64,000 bases of DNA. Origin: Cohnella terricola. GTDB taxonomy: Bacteria > Bacillota > Bacilli > Paenibacillales > Paenibacillaceae. The position numbers and the translations under genes are program-made. The stretch is taken from NCBI RefSeq assembly GCF_007786475.1, contig NZ_VNJJ01000005.1, positions 248,001 to 312,000 on the forward strand. Direction: 5' to 3'. Under the pieces are notes generated by a model. The model did no database searches. It saw nothing but the letters and a program-made list of their open reading frames with translations, and was not told the DNA's origin. This document shows, piece by piece, positions 36,128-45,153 of this stretch (position 1 is the first letter of the stretch; each line of letters starts with the position of its first letter).

Positions 36128-37051
36128 TTAGCTAGCGTATTTCAGGGATGAGAAATAATTGCGTTTATGATGTGCGGAACGATCGTCTCGGCTTATTAAG
36201 GCCGGATAATTAAGGGTTCGAGTAGAGGCGCAATATCGAAACAAAAACTCTAGCGGATTGGTGTTGTCTTGTGCCAAATTGAATCCGAAACAAAATTGAT
36301 CCAAATAAGATTGAAGATGTTTGGCTCCGATTCCGTTGAAGGAATAGTTGAGCCAATTGGAGGCGCGTTTGCAGAGTTGAATCAACGGCCAGTGGCGGTG
36401 GAGGCTGAATTTTTGAATCACAACATGAATATCCGCAACGGAGGGGTCCACGTGTTGTTGAACGAAATCATGACTGCCCATGGGGGTAATCCGGTCGTAA
36501 GAAAGGTGCTCGTCGGAGATTTGTTTGATTTTAATGCAGCTGATTTGACAGTCGTTATCCATCGTCGCGCCGATAAGCAAGGGATGTTCTTGGGGGTGCC
36601 GATAAATTGTCGGATTGTAAGGACGTCCGTAAACACCGCAATTCACGCGAACGATTCCAGTAAGAAGCTTGCTCGTTTCAGCCTTAGACATGGCATGCCG
36701 TATTTTGTGGCAAATGAGCCAAGCAGTCTTGTAGGTGGTCCCGAGAACGACAGAGAGACGCAAAGCGCTTATACCCTGCGGTTGAGCATGAAGGAATAAA
36801 GCTTGAAACCAAAGCCGGAGCGGTGTACGGCTGCCTTCCAGGATCGTTCCGGCGATAAGCGATGTTTGTTTTCGGCAAGACCGGCACTCGAATAACGGCA
36901 ACCTGCGCGACTGTACGCGGTAGAATTGGCGATGTTCACATCGCGGGCAACGGAAGCCTTCCGGCCATCGGATGGAGAATAACGTTTGCGCGCAGACCTC
37001 TTCACTATTGTAATGATCGCGGAACTGTTCGAAAGTCATATTAGCATCCAT
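36128..37051 (-). CDS. IS1595-like transposase homologue with degenerate catalytic residues
   Basis: The 307-residue protein has the N-terminal zinc ribbon of IS1595/ISXO2-type transposases (WPEGFRCPRCEH ... FECRSCRKQTSLIAGTILEGSRTPL) followed by LSVVLGTTYKTAWLICHKIRHAM. The catalytic domain is recognisable (GIGAKHLQSYLDQFCFGFN) but the first acidic motif, normally VE(I/V)D(D/E), reads VRVNCGVYG, the second Asp region reads RITPMGSHDF, and the third region, usually N-K-rich, is altered. It should therefore not cut DNA, yet the frame is full length and has a good promoter, LexA-type box and RBS (GGCGGTG before ATG 37051). No terminal inverted repeats were found. It may be a domesticated DNA-binding protein. 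Confidence 0.75.
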   Translation of the reverse strand: MDANMTFEQFRDHYNSEEVCAQTLFSIRWPEGFRCPRCEHRQFYRVQSRRLPLFECRSCRKQTSLIAGTILEGSRTPLRLWFQALFLHAQPQGISALRLSVVLGTTYKTAWLICHKIRHAMSKAETSKLLTGIVRVNCGVYGRPYNPTIYRHPQEHPLLIGATMDNDCQISCIKIKQISDEHLSYDRITPMGSHDFVQQHVDPSVADIHVVIQKFSLHRHWPLIQLCKRASNWLNYSFNGIGAKHLQSYLDQFCFGFNLAQDNTNPLEFLFRYCASTRTLNYPALISRDDRSAHHKRNYFSSLKYAS

Positions 37052-37071
37052 TAAAATCACCGCCCGAATAG

Positions 37072-37119
37072 GAACATTTGTTCTTATTTAATTTTATAAC
37101 AATCTATCAATTTTATCAA
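37072..37119 (-). promoter_or_regulatory. sigma-A promoter with LexA/DinR-type box
   Basis: On the minus strand TTGATA (37114-37119) and TAAAAT (37091-37096) are 17 bases apart. Transcription would start near 37084, immediately at the palindrome GAAC-ATTT-GTTC (37072-37083), which fits the Firmicute LexA box core GAAC-N4-GTTC. Binding there would block the promoter of the transposase-like gene, so induction on DNA damage is predicted. Confidence 0.6.
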
Positions 37120-37240
37120 GTCGTGAAGATGATATTTTTTGGATCATGCTCGCTGAATTCTTTGATGCGAGGATTCCGCCAAACAATGAAAACTGAGCGA
37201 GTGGGATAAAGGCTATATGCGGTAAGGGAGACTCAACCTG

Positions 37241-37395
37241 AGCAAAAGGGATAATGGCCCCAGTGAGTTGGATAAGCATGTCCGAGTAAAAAGAATGCTC
37301 TCTGAGCGAAAGGGATAGTGGCCCCAGTGAGTTGGATAAGCATGTCCGAGTAAACGGAACGTTCTCTGAGCGAAAGGGATAGTGGCCCGAGAAGA
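37241..37395. repeat. three-copy 64-bp tandem repeat of the GGGATAATGG family
   Basis: GGGATA(A/G)TGGCCC begins at 37248, 37312 and 37376, exactly 64 bases apart. The first two units share CAGTGAGTTGGATAAGCATG and TCCGAGTAAA and a CTCTGAGCGA lead-in. A decayed GGGATAAAGG also occurs near 37203. The 459-base gap upstream of ylmC holds this array plus the promoter of the transposase-like gene; a TATAAT at 37422 has no matching -35 box. Confidence 0.85.
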
Positions 37396-37519
37396 CCGGA
37401 AGAGATGTCCAAGGTTACGAATATAATGGGTGCGAGGAGCGAGACAGCGTACATTTTTCCGAAGAGGATCATATATTTACTATTAGGGTACGAGTGCCCG
37501 GTCGGATTGGGGGCGAAGG

Positions 37520-37801
37520 ATGATGAAAATATCCGATTTTCAAACGAAGGACGTAATCAACATCGTCGACGGGAAGAAGCTAGGGCAAGTGAGCGACTTG
37601 GAGCTGGATTTGCGCCAAGGGCGGATCGATGCGATCGTGGTGCCGACGTCTACTCGGCTGTTCGGAATGTTCGGCGGCGGCAACGACGTCGTTATTCCTT
37701 GGAGGAATATCGTTAAGATCGGGACGGACGTCGTTTTGGTGCGATTGGATGACGCCAAAGTGTATCGGCTCGAAGACGGGGAGCAGCATTCGGGAAGATA
37801 G
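37520..37801 (+). CDS. ylmC: YlmC/YmxH family sporulation protein (PRC-barrel-like)
   Basis: The 93-residue protein is a small PRC-barrel-like protein (KISDFQTKDVINIVDGKKLG, DLELDLRQGRIDAIVVP, VVIPWRNIVKIGTDVVLV). YlmC/YmxH proteins are widespread in spore formers and follow sigG in B. subtilis; their role is unknown. Two adjacent ATGs (37520, 37523) could start it after GGGGGCG. It is separated from sigG by the accessory island, so it cannot depend on simple read-through from sigG here. Confidence 0.88.
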   Translation: MMKISDFQTKDVINIVDGKKLGQVSDLELDLRQGRIDAIVVPTSTRLFGMFGGGNDVVIPWRNIVKIGTDVVLVRLDDAKVYRLEDGEQHSGR

Positions 37802-37817
37802 CGCGCCGAGGCGCCTT

Positions 37818-37846
37818 TCTTCCGATTGCGGCGGAGCTATGGTACA
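37818..37846 (+). promoter_or_regulatory. candidate extended -10 promoter of pgeF
   Basis: TACACT (37841-37846) is preceded by TGG, an extended -10 element, and TTCCGA (37818-37823) sits 17 bases upstream as a weak -35 box. It lies in the 67-base gap between ylmC and pgeF. Confidence 0.3.
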
Positions 37847-37868
37847 CTGAGGTCGGAGGTGTAAAAGG

Positions 37869-38702
37869 TTGGAACCTTTTCAATTGAATATAGAGAAAGA
37901 AAACCCGTCTTCGCTATTCCTGTTGCGTTCATGGAGCGATCTGGACGGGGTGACGGCCGGATTTACGACGAGACAAGCACTCAATTCCGCGTTGCACGTT
38001 GGCGACGATCCCGTCGCCGTATTGCGCAATCGGGAGAGAATAACGAATAGATTAGATTGGAAGATCGAATCATTTACTTGCGCGGAACAGGTACATAGCA
38101 ATCATGTACACGTAGTTACACCGGAAGATACCGGTCGCGGACGTAACGACAGGGAAAGCGCCATACAAGACACCGATGCTCTCATAACGAACGAACCGGA
38201 CGTGCTGCTTGCGATGTTTTTCGCGGACTGCGTACCGCTATATTTTTACGATCCCGTTACGGAAAGCCTCGGACTCGCCCATGCCGGCTGGAAAGGAACC
38301 GTGGCAGAGATCGCCGTCAAAACGGTTGAGAAAATGAAAGCCGTCTACGGCGTTCAACCCGCGAATTTGCTTGCCGCAATCGGCCCCTCGATCGGGAGTT
38401 GCTGTTACGAAGTGGACGAAAACGTGCTTAGGAACGTTAGGCCACTGTTGGCGTCTTTACGCGAATCAAACCCTTCTATAGATGATACGAACGTGGTCAT
38501 GCCGAGCGAAACGGAAGGGCGCGCGAGACTCGACTTGAAACATTTAAACCGACAACTTATGATAAAAGCAGGAATTATGCCGAGCCGCATCGAAATAACA
38601 TCATGGTGTACGAGCTGTCGCACGGATTTGTTGTTCTCCCACCGGAAGGAAAAAGGAGCAACTGGACGTATGATGAGCTGGTTGGGCAAGAAATCGAGGT
38701 GA
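37869..38702 (+). CDS. pgeF: peptidoglycan editing factor PgeF (YlmD, laccase-domain protein)
   Basis: The 277-residue product belongs to the YfiH/YlmD family with metal-site motifs FFADCVPLYF (Cys) and LAHAGWKGTV (His), plus IGPSIGSCCYEVD. E. coli YfiH removes mis-incorporated residues from cell-wall precursors and related proteins act on purine nucleosides, so precursor proof-reading is likely in the cytoplasm. The TTG start at 37869 follows GGAGGTG at 7 bases. It sits 7 bases before ylmE. Confidence 0.92.
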   Translation: MEPFQLNIEKENPSSLFLLRSWSDLDGVTAGFTTRQALNSALHVGDDPVAVLRNRERITNRLDWKIESFTCAEQVHSNHVHVVTPEDTGRGRNDRESAIQDTDALITNEPDVLLAMFFADCVPLYFYDPVTESLGLAHAGWKGTVAEIAVKTVEKMKAVYGVQPANLLAAIGPSIGSCCYEVDENVLRNVRPLLASLRESNPSIDDTNVVMPSETEGRARLDLKHLNRQLMIKAGIMPSRIEITSWCTSCRTDLLFSHRKEKGATGRMMSWLGKKSR

Positions 38703-38709
38703 TCGTTTC

Positions 38710-39414
38710 GTGACATTGCAGAGTCGTCTACGGGACGTCGAAAGCCGATTGGAACAAGCCTGCTTACGGAGCGGAAGGAGACGCGAGGACGTTAACGTCA
38801 TTGCCGTTACCAAGTACGTCTCGGCGGGAACGGCGGAAGCTGTCGTGCGGGAAGGCGTGACCCACATCGGAGAGAACCGTTGGCCGAACGCTAAGCCGAA
38901 GTGGGACGCGTTGAAGGGACAAGCTTCCTTCCATTACATAGGCTCCCTTCAAACCAATAAAGTTAAGGATATCGTCGGAAAATTCGAATTCATTCATTCC
39001 TTGGACCGTATATCTCTCGCGGAAGCGATTCACAAACGCGCTCAGGCGTTGGACGTTCAGGTGCCTTGTTTCCTGCAAGTCAACGTTTCGGGTGAGGAAT
39101 CGAAGCATGGATTGGCGCCGGAGGAAGTCATATCTTTCATCGAGAAAGTAAAGCCGTTTGACCGGATTCGTCTTATCGGGCTGATGACGATGGCACCCTT
39201 CGAGAGTGAGGCGGAATCGACGAGACCCGTGTTTCGGGCTTTAAGACAGCTGAGGGACGATTTGAACGCGGCGTCCGCACTTGATGAGCCGTTAACGGAG
39301 CTATCGATGGGGATGTCCAACGATTTCGAGGTCGCTGTGGAAGAAGGCGCGACTTGGGTGCGTTTGGGAACGGTATTAGTCGGGAAAGAAGAGATGGAGG
39401 AGGAATTGTCATGA
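38710..39414 (+). CDS. ylmE: YggS/YlmE family pyridoxal phosphate homeostasis protein
   Basis: The 234-residue protein is a single-domain alanine-racemase-fold PLP protein. The cofactor lysine is Lys35 in NVIAVTKYV, and [28 protein letters not shown] and [21 protein letters not shown] are family blocks. Members bind PLP without known catalysis and balance vitamin B6 and amino acid pools. The GTG start at 38710 follows GAGGTGATCG. Its stop overlaps the sepF start by four bases (ATGA), indicating coupled translation. Confidence 0.92.
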   Translation: MTLQSRLRDVESRLEQACLRSGRRREDVNVIAVTKYVSAGTAEAVVREGVTHIGENRWPNAKPKWDALKGQASFHYIGSLQTNKVKDIVGKFEFIHSLDRISLAEAIHKRAQALDVQVPCFLQVNVSGEESKHGLAPEEVISFIEKVKPFDRIRLIGLMTMAPFESEAESTRPVFRALRQLRDDLNAASALDEPLTELSMGMSNDFEVAVEEGATWVRLGTVLVGKEEMEEELS

Positions 39415-39866
39415 GCGTAATGAACAAATTTCTTAACTATTTAGGTTTGCAAGAGGAGCAAGAGCAAGAAGCGGATCGCGAACGTCACGCCGGGAACGAA
39501 GAGCAAGAAATTGAAACCCCGACGTTCGAAACCCGTAAACATTCAAGTAAGAACAACGTCGTCAGCATACATTCCCAGAAGAACGTCCGTGTCGTTCTGA
39601 TGGAGCCCCGTTCCTACGATGAAGCTCAGGAAATCGCCGACCATCTGAAATCTCGCCGTTCCGTCGTAGTTAACCTGCAGCGCGTGAGAAGAGATCAAGC
39701 CATTCGGATCGTGGACTTTCTTAGCGGTACCGTATACGCGTTGGGAGGCCATATCTCTAAATTGGGATCGGACATCTTCCTTTGTACGCCGGATTCGGTG
39801 GAAATATCGGGAACGATAACAGAGATGTTGTCCGAGGAATCCGCTGACTATCCCAAAATGAGGTGA
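39411..39866 (+). CDS. sepF: cell division protein SepF
   Basis: A 151-residue FtsZ-binding protein. It starts with the membrane-binding amphipathic helix ([12 protein letters not shown]), followed by an acidic linker and the conserved SepF core ([55 protein letters not shown]). SepF bundles FtsZ filaments and anchors them to the membrane in parallel with FtsA. ATG at 39411 follows GGAGGAGG inside the end of ylmE. Confidence 0.95.
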   Translation: MSVMNKFLNYLGLQEEQEQEADRERHAGNEEQEIETPTFETRKHSSKNNVVSIHSQKNVRVVLMEPRSYDEAQEIADHLKSRRSVVVNLQRVRRDQAIRIVDFLSGTVYALGGHISKLGSDIFLCTPDSVEISGTITEMLSEESADYPKMR

Positions 39867-39873
39867 CACCAGG

Positions 39874-40143
39874 TTGAATCAAATCACTGAATACATTGGC
39901 ATTTTGTTTCAAATCTACTCCTACATGATCATTATTTACGTGCTCATGTCGTGGCTTCCATCCGTAAGAGAGAGCTTCATCGGAGAATTACTGGGAAAAT
40001 TGGTGGAACCATACTTAAGACCATTTCGCAGATTAATTCCGCCGATTGGCGGGATGCTGGACATATCGCCCATCATCGCTTACTTCGCGTTGGGATTCGT
40101 CGCGCAAGGGCTAAATACCGTGATCAATTTCTTGTTTTTCTAG
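39874..40143 (+). CDS. ylmG: YggT family membrane protein (YlmG)
   Basis: An 89-residue protein with two hydrophobic hairpins (ILFQIYSYMIIIYVLMSWLP and ISPIIAYFALGFVAQGLNTVI) and the family motif EPYLRPFRRLIPPIGGMLDISPI between them. YggT/YlmG proteins are linked genetically to division and membrane protein placement; the mechanism is unknown. TTG at 39874 is the start, 7 bases after sepF. Confidence 0.9.
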   Translation: MNQITEYIGILFQIYSYMIIIYVLMSWLPSVRESFIGELLGKLVEPYLRPFRRLIPPIGGMLDISPIIAYFALGFVAQGLNTVINFLFF

Positions 40144-40164
40144 AATTGAAGGTGCAGATGAGCT

Positions 40165-40950
40165 ATGACACGTTTGGAAATATACGATCATTTTCATCCG
40201 GATGAAAAAGCTTTCGTGGACCGCGCCTGGGAATGGGTCGAACGCGCCGCCGAACGTCATGAGACGAAGCGGACGGATTTTCTCGACCCGCGCCAGGCGC
40301 ATATTTTATTTACGCTCGCGAACCGTGCGCCGGATGCGCAAGTACTTCTTGTCGGCGGCAGCGAGCAAGCCGAAAGAAAACGAGCACTGATCGCTCCGGA
40401 TTATCGATCTCTTGAACAGGAAGATGCCGGGATCGCCGTGTTGGATATTTCATCGGACGACCGACGAATATCCGAATTGGATCATGGCGATTATTTGGGC
40501 GCGCTGCTAGGGCTTGGAATCAAGCGGGACAAGATCGGCGATTTGCATGTAAGCGACGAGGGTTGTCACGCTCTGATCGCCGAGGAGATCGGGGACTTCC
40601 TGGTCGGGCATATGAAACAAGCCCATCGAGTTGACGTTAGCGTTTCGATTAGGCCGTTGTCCGAGCTGCGCGAATCCAAAATCGCGTTAGAGGAACAGAC
40701 GATCTCCGTAGCCTCAATGCGCCTGGACGGAATAGCCAGCGACGTCTTTCGAATGAGCCGAACGAAGATTCTCGCGCCGATTAAAGCCGGTCGCTGCAGA
40801 GTAAGCTGGAAACCCGTCGAAGATCCCTCTCACCCTTTAAAGGCCGGAGACGTCGTATCGATGAAAGGTTTCGGGCGTTTTAAGGTCATCGATGTGGAAG
40901 GTGTGTCAAAAAGCGGCAGAATTCGTGTAAGAATCGGTAAATTTGTGTAG
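40165..40950 (+). CDS. ylmH: S4-domain RNA-binding protein YlmH
   Basis: The 261-residue protein has an N-terminal YlmH domain (LDPRQAHILFTLANR, HGDYLGALLGLGIKRDKIGDL) and a C-terminal S4 RNA-binding domain (RLDGIASDVFRMSRTKILAPIKAGRCRVSWKPV). In B. subtilis YlmH takes part in ribosome-associated rescue and quality control of stalled nascent chains. Its place between ylmG and divIVA is conserved. The start is an ATG 21 bases after ylmG. Confidence 0.92.
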   Translation: MTRLEIYDHFHPDEKAFVDRAWEWVERAAERHETKRTDFLDPRQAHILFTLANRAPDAQVLLVGGSEQAERKRALIAPDYRSLEQEDAGIAVLDISSDDRRISELDHGDYLGALLGLGIKRDKIGDLHVSDEGCHALIAEEIGDFLVGHMKQAHRVDVSVSIRPLSELRESKIALEEQTISVASMRLDGIASDVFRMSRTKILAPIKAGRCRVSWKPVEDPSHPLKAGDVVSMKGFGRFKVIDVEGVSKSGRIRVRIGKFV

Positions 40951-41033
40951 TCGACAAAGAAGGATTTTTATAGGTTTCGTCGAATTCAGTTTTGAAAAGG
41001 TTACATGGAAATCATAACTGGGGAGGTGCGCCA

Positions 41034-41519
41034 ATGCCACTTACACCATTGGACATCCATAACAAAGAATTCGCTCGCCGCCTTCGGGGTTACGACGAAG
41101 ACCAAGTTAACGAGTTTCTCGATCAAATTATTAAAGATTACGAAGCCATGATTCGCGAGAACAAAGAACTGCAAAATATGGTCGCCGCTTCGCAGGATAA
41201 GCTCGGTCACTTCTCGAACATCGAGGAGACGCTGAGCAAAACGATCATCGTTGCTCAAGAAGCCGCCGACGAGCTGAGAAACAACGCAAAGAAAGAAGCT
41301 CACCTGATCGTGAAGGAAGCGGAGAAAAACGCCGATCGCATCATTAACGACGCGCTCGCCAAATCCCGCAAAATCGCGCTGGAAGTCGAAGAGCTGAAGA
41401 AACAGGCCACGATCTATCGGGCACGTTTCCGCGCTTTGATCGAATCCCAGATGGAACTCCTGTCCCAAGACGGATGGGAGACGCTCGAAGGACGCGAGTC
41501 GCGCGGAATCGAGGCATAA
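41034..41519 (+). CDS. divIVA: cell division protein DivIVA
   Basis: The 161-residue polar scaffold protein. The N-terminal lipid-binding domain (TPLDIHNKEFARRLRGYDEDQVNEFL) is followed by a coiled coil (YEAMIRENKELQNMVAASQDKL, then KKEAHLIVKEAEKNADRIIND). DivIVA marks curved membrane at septa and poles, placing the Min system and, in sporulation, the chromosome origin. ATG at 41034 follows GGGGAGGTG at 6 bases; a longer frame from 40992 is not used. A terminator follows. Confidence 0.95.
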   Translation: MPLTPLDIHNKEFARRLRGYDEDQVNEFLDQIIKDYEAMIRENKELQNMVAASQDKLGHFSNIEETLSKTIIVAQEAADELRNNAKKEAHLIVKEAEKNADRIINDALAKSRKIALEVEELKKQATIYRARFRALIESQMELLSQDGWETLEGRESRGIEA

Positions 41520-41533
41520 TAAAATGCTCAAAT

Positions 41534-41557
41534 AAAGATCCTTATGGGTCTTTTTTT
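41534..41557 (+). terminator. intrinsic terminator of divIVA
   Basis: AAAGATCC pairs with GGGTCTTT (one mismatch) around TTAT and runs into seven T. It overlaps the region just before the ileS promoter. Confidence 0.8.
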
Positions 41558-41560
41558 GAT

Positions 41561-41589
41561 TTGACAAATGCTTCGCCAAAAAGTATAAC
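41561..41589 (+). promoter_or_regulatory. sigma-A promoter of ileS
   Basis: A perfect TTGACA (41561-41566) and TATAAC (41584-41589) with a 17-base spacer; start of transcription near 41596, giving a leader of about 310 bases before ileS. Confidence 0.85.
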
Positions 41590-41595
41590 TTGATT

Positions 41596-41886
41596 ATACG
41601 ATTATGCTTGAAATGTCGAAGAAGGGACCAAGTAAGCGCGAGATCCGAGCCCAGAGAGTTGGCGGTTGCTGCGAGCCAATGCGAAGACGCGCCGAATATC
41701 TTCCCCGAGACGCCCCGCTGAAATCCGCGTTCGATCGAACGATGGTGATTAAGCGGAGCCGGACGTCCTCCGTTAACAGGACCTCAAGAGTTGCCGCTAT
41801 GTCCCCGATAAGGGAGCCAAAGCGGAACAAGGGTGGTACCGCGAGCTAACCTCGTCCCTTTCCGGGATGAGGTTTTTTATTTTGTC
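41596..41886 (+). promoter_or_regulatory. T-box riboswitch leader (isoleucine)
   Basis: The leader has the T-box core GGGTGGTACCGCG (41831-41843) and a terminator AACCTCGTCCC/GGGATGAGGTT followed by TTTTTT (41848-41878). Stem I features are visible: AAGTAAGCGCGAG on the 5' side, CCAGAGAGTTGGCGG with GCGAGCCAAT distally, and GAATATC on the 3' side, where ATC (41698-41700) is the likely isoleucine specifier. Uncharged tRNA-Ile binding would stabilise the antiterminator and allow ileS transcription. Confidence 0.92.
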
Positions 41887-41904
41887 ACGAAAGGAAGATC
41901 AAAC

Positions 41905-44900
41905 ATGCAACGCGTAGACGTCAAGGAAAAAGCAAGATCCCGCGAAAAACGAATTTTGGAGCAATGGAAATTAGAGGATACGTTTCGCAAATCCATCGAC
42001 AATCGCGAGGGGAAACCGAATTTCGTTTTTTACGAAGGGCCTCCGACGGCGAATGGCAAACCTCACATCGGGCACGTATTGGGCCGGGTCATTAAAGACT
42101 TCGTAAGCCGCTACAAAACGATGTCGGGCTACCGGGTCATCCGCAAAGCCGGTTGGGATACGCACGGCTTGCCGGTTGAGCTTGGCGTTGAGAAACAGCT
42201 CGGCATCTCGGGCAAGCAGGAGATCGAGAATTACGGCGTAGAGCCGTTCATCAATAAGTGCAAGGAGAGCGTCTTCGAATACGAACGCCAATGGCGCGAG
42301 CTTACGGAAGCGATCGCGTATTGGACCGACCTAGACGATCCGTATATTACGCTGGATAACAACTACATCCAGAGCGTTTGGCATATCCTTTCGACGATTC
42401 ACGAGAAAGGTTTGCTCTATAAAGGCCACCGGGTCAGCCCGTACTGTCCGTGCTGCCAAACGACGCTCAGTTCGCACGAAGTTGCCCAAGGTTACGAAGA
42501 CGTTAAGGATTTAACGGCAACTGCGAAGTTCAAGTTTAAGGAAAACGGCGAATACGCGCTTGCTTGGACGACGACGCCTTGGACGCTTCCGGCGAACGTA
42601 GCGCTTGCAGTCAATCCTGATCTCGACTATGCACGGGTAAGTCAAGACGGCGAAGTGTACGTCGTGGCTTCCGCATTGGTCGACAAAGTCATGAAAGGCG
42701 AATACGAGACGCTCGGCACGGTGAAGGGCCGCGAGTTGGTCGGTTTGTCTTACGAGCCGCTGTTCCCTTATGTGACGGTAGAGAACGCATATCGCGTCAT
42801 CGATGCGGATTATGTCACGGACTCTAGCGGTACGGGGATCGTTCACATTTCCCCGGCCCACGGCGAGGACGATTACCGCGTTGCTCGCCAGCACGGCATT
42901 CCGATGCTGATGGTCGTGAACAACGAAGGCAAATACATCGCCGAAGTCACGGACTTGGCCGGACGTTTCGTCAAGGATTGCGACGTCGATATCGTCAAAA
43001 TGCTGTCCGAGCGCGGACTGTTGTTCCACAAAGAAAGAATGGAGCACAGCTACCCGTTCTGCTGGCGCTGTAAAACACCGCTGCTTTACTACGCGACGGA
43101 AAGCTGGTTTATTAAGACGACCGCGGTGAAAGATCAACTAATCGCGAACAATAAAAAGATCCAATGGTATCCGGAGCATTTGCGAGACGGACGTTTCGGT
43201 AAATTCCTAGAGGATCTGGTCGATTGGAACATCAGCCGGAACCGTTATTGGGGAACTCCGCTTAACGTGTGGACTTGCGAAAAGTGCGGCAAGGAAAAAT
43301 CCCCGCATAACATTGCCGAGCTTCGCGAATGGGCAATCGAGGACGTACCGGAAACGATCGAATTGCATAAGCCGTACGTCGACGGGATCCACATGCGCTG
43401 CGAATGCGGGGGGACGATGAATCGCGCGTCCGAAGTCATCGACGTATGGTTCGACAGCGGTTCGATGCCATTCGCGCAATATTACCACCCTTACGGAGAC
43501 GATAAGAAATTCAACGAGCAGTATCCCGCGGATTTCATCTGTGAAGGTATCGACCAAACGCGCGGATGGTTTTTCAGCCTCCTGGCGGTATCGACGCTCT
43601 ACAACGGCCAAGCGCCGTACAAATCGGTCATCTCGACCGGTCACGTGCTTGACGAGAACGGGCAGAAAATGAGCAAATCCAAAGGCAACGTCATCGATCC
43701 ATGGGAAATCATCGACGAGTTCGGAACGGACGCTTTCCGCTGGTCGATGCTGGCGGACAGCGCGCCATGGAACAGCAAACGGTTCTCGAAAGGCATCGTG
43801 GCGGAAGCCAAATCGAAGGTCGTGGACACGCTTGTCAATACACATGCATTCTATGCGTTGTATGCTTCGATCGACGGCTATCAACCTTCCGAACACGCGA
43901 AGGTGAAAACAGACAATAAGCTGGACCGCTGGATCTTGTCGCGTCTTAACACGTTGACGGCGGACGTCGTGAAAGGTTTGGATGCGAACGATTTCCTTAA
44001 CCCTGCGAAAGCGATCGAGACGTTCGTCGACGAGTTGTCCAACTGGTACGTACGCCGTTCTCGCGATCGCTTCTGGGGCAGCGGCTTGACGGAAACGAAG
44101 CTGGCCGCTTACCAAACGTTGGGCGAGGTGTTGCTCACGTTGTCCAAGCTGATCGCGCCATACGCGCCGTTCGTAGCCGAAGACATCTACTGCAATCTCG
44201 GCGGCAAGGGCAGTGTGCATCTGGCCGATTACCCGCAAGCGGGCTCAGCAGCGATCGATGAGGAACTGGAGCGGGAAATGGCCGCCGTACGCAACATCGT
44301 CGAACTGGCGCGCAATATCCGTAACGAAACGGGCTTGAAAACGCGCCAGCCGCTGTCTGAGCTTCTCGTATCGCTTAGCGACGAATTCGATCTATCGGGG
44401 TATAAAGAAATCATCGAAGACGAGATCAACGTCAAGAAGATTACGATCGTCAGCGATGACGGAGGATTCGTTAACTTTAACCTGAAGCTCAACTTGAAAG
44501 TGGCGGGCAAGAAGTATGGCAAGAACGTCGGGCCGATCCAGGCCGCGTTCAAAGCAATGTCGAGCGACGAGACGCGGGGCATTGTCCAATCGGGTAAATA
44601 CGATTTCGTTTCGCCGGATGGTGAAACGTTGGCCGTAGAGTTGGAAGAGATGCTCGTCGAGAAGGAAGCGAAGACGGGCTTCGCGTCGGCGTCCGCTGGT
44701 GGTCTTACGGTGGCGCTTAATACCGAAATTACGCCGGAGCTTGTGCAGGAAGGCTGGGTCCGCGAAGTTATTCGCGCGGTACAGGACACGCGGAAGAAAC
44801 TCGACTTGCCGATCGAGAAACGGATCGATCTCGTTCTCGATGTCGACGCCGAACTGGAAGCTGCGCTGCGCGCCTTCGACGAAGTTTTGAAAGAGAACGT

Positions 44901-44997
44901 GCTCGTCAACCGCGTATCGTTCGGAAAAACGGAAACGACGGAAACGGTGCAAGCCGGAGAGAAAACGATCGGCGTCGCGATCGGGACGGAAGCATAA
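41905..44997 (+). CDS. ileS: isoleucyl-tRNA synthetase, type 2
   Basis: The 1030-residue class I enzyme charges tRNA-Ile. HIGH motif is PHIGHVLG (His54) and KMSKS is at residues 588-592 in [15 protein letters not shown]. The length, the N terminus ([36 protein letters not shown]) and the C-terminal region match type 2 (eukaryote-like) IleRS rather than the roughly 920-residue type 1 enzyme of B. subtilis. Type 2 enzymes are typically insensitive to mupirocin; that property is inferred. Despite this it holds the standard ileS position after divIVA and is under T-box control. ATG at 41905 follows AAAGGAAG. Confidence 0.95.
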   Translation: MQRVDVKEKARSREKRILEQWKLEDTFRKSIDNREGKPNFVFYEGPPTANGKPHIGHVLGRVIKDFVSRYKTMSGYRVIRKAGWDTHGLPVELGVEKQLGISGKQEIENYGVEPFINKCKESVFEYERQWRELTEAIAYWTDLDDPYITLDNNYIQSVWHILSTIHEKGLLYKGHRVSPYCPCCQTTLSSHEVAQGYEDVKDLTATAKFKFKENGEYALAWTTTPWTLPANVALAVNPDLDYARVSQDGEVYVVASALVDKVMKGEYETLGTVKGRELVGLSYEPLFPYVTVENAYRVIDADYVTDSSGTGIVHISPAHGEDDYRVARQHGIPMLMVVNNEGKYIAEVTDLAGRFVKDCDVDIVKMLSERGLLFHKERMEHSYPFCWRCKTPLLYYATESWFIKTTAVKDQLIANNKKIQWYPEHLRDGRFGKFLEDLVDWNISRNRYWGTPLNVWTCEKCGKEKSPHNIAELREWAIEDVPETIELHKPYVDGIHMRCECGGTMNRASEVIDVWFDSGSMPFAQYYHPYGDDKKFNEQYPADFICEGIDQTRGWFFSLLAVSTLYNGQAPYKSVISTGHVLDENGQKMSKSKGNVIDPWEIIDEFGTDAFRWSMLADSAPWNSKRFSKGIVAEAKSKVVDTLVNTHAFYALYASIDGYQPSEHAKVKTDNKLDRWILSRLNTLTADVVKGLDANDFLNPAKAIETFVDELSNWYVRRSRDRFWGSGLTETKLAAYQTLGEVLLTLSKLIAPYAPFVAEDIYCNLGGKGSVHLADYPQAGSAAIDEELEREMAAVRNIVELARNIRNETGLKTRQPLSELLVSLSDEFDLSGYKEIIEDEINVKKITIVSDDGGFVNFNLKLNLKVAGKKYGKNVGPIQAAFKAMSSDETRGIVQSGKYDFVSPDGETLAVELEEMLVEKEAKTGFASASAGGLTVALNTEITPELVQEGWVREVIRAVQDTRKKLDLPIEKRIDLVLDVDAELEAALRAFDEVLKENVLVNRVSFGKTETTETVQAGEKTIGVAIGTEA

Positions 44998-45039
44998 TTC
45001 AAGAACCAAGTTGCTAAACATAATAAGGAAAACGATAAG

Positions 45040-45096
45040 ACGAGCTCCATCATCCGGGAGCGGGCGTAATACCCGCCCTCCGAGAGGGCTCGTTTT
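45040..45096 (+). terminator. terminator-like double stem after ileS
   Basis: ACGAGC (45040) pairs with GCTCGT (45088) outside an inner stem CGGGAGCGGGC / CCCGCCCTCCG (near-perfect, 45055-45083), followed by TTTTGC. Confidence 0.75.
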
Positions 45097-45153
45097 GCAT
45101 TCGGCGGCGCAGGGTAAAGATAAGGCAAAGGAAGCCTGAAGGGAAGTGCTGCT

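Noticed and set aside
36269-36799. Plus-strand 176-codon frame inside the transposase-like gene
   Set aside because: It is antisense to the gene with zinc-ribbon homology, and no ribosome site precedes it.
36128-37060. Active insertion sequence
   Set aside because: No terminal inverted repeats or target duplication seen and the catalytic residues are replaced, so it is reported as a gene rather than a mobile element.
37241-37395. CRISPR array
   Set aside because: Only three units with a 64-base exact period, no distinct repeat-spacer alternation and no cas genes nearby.
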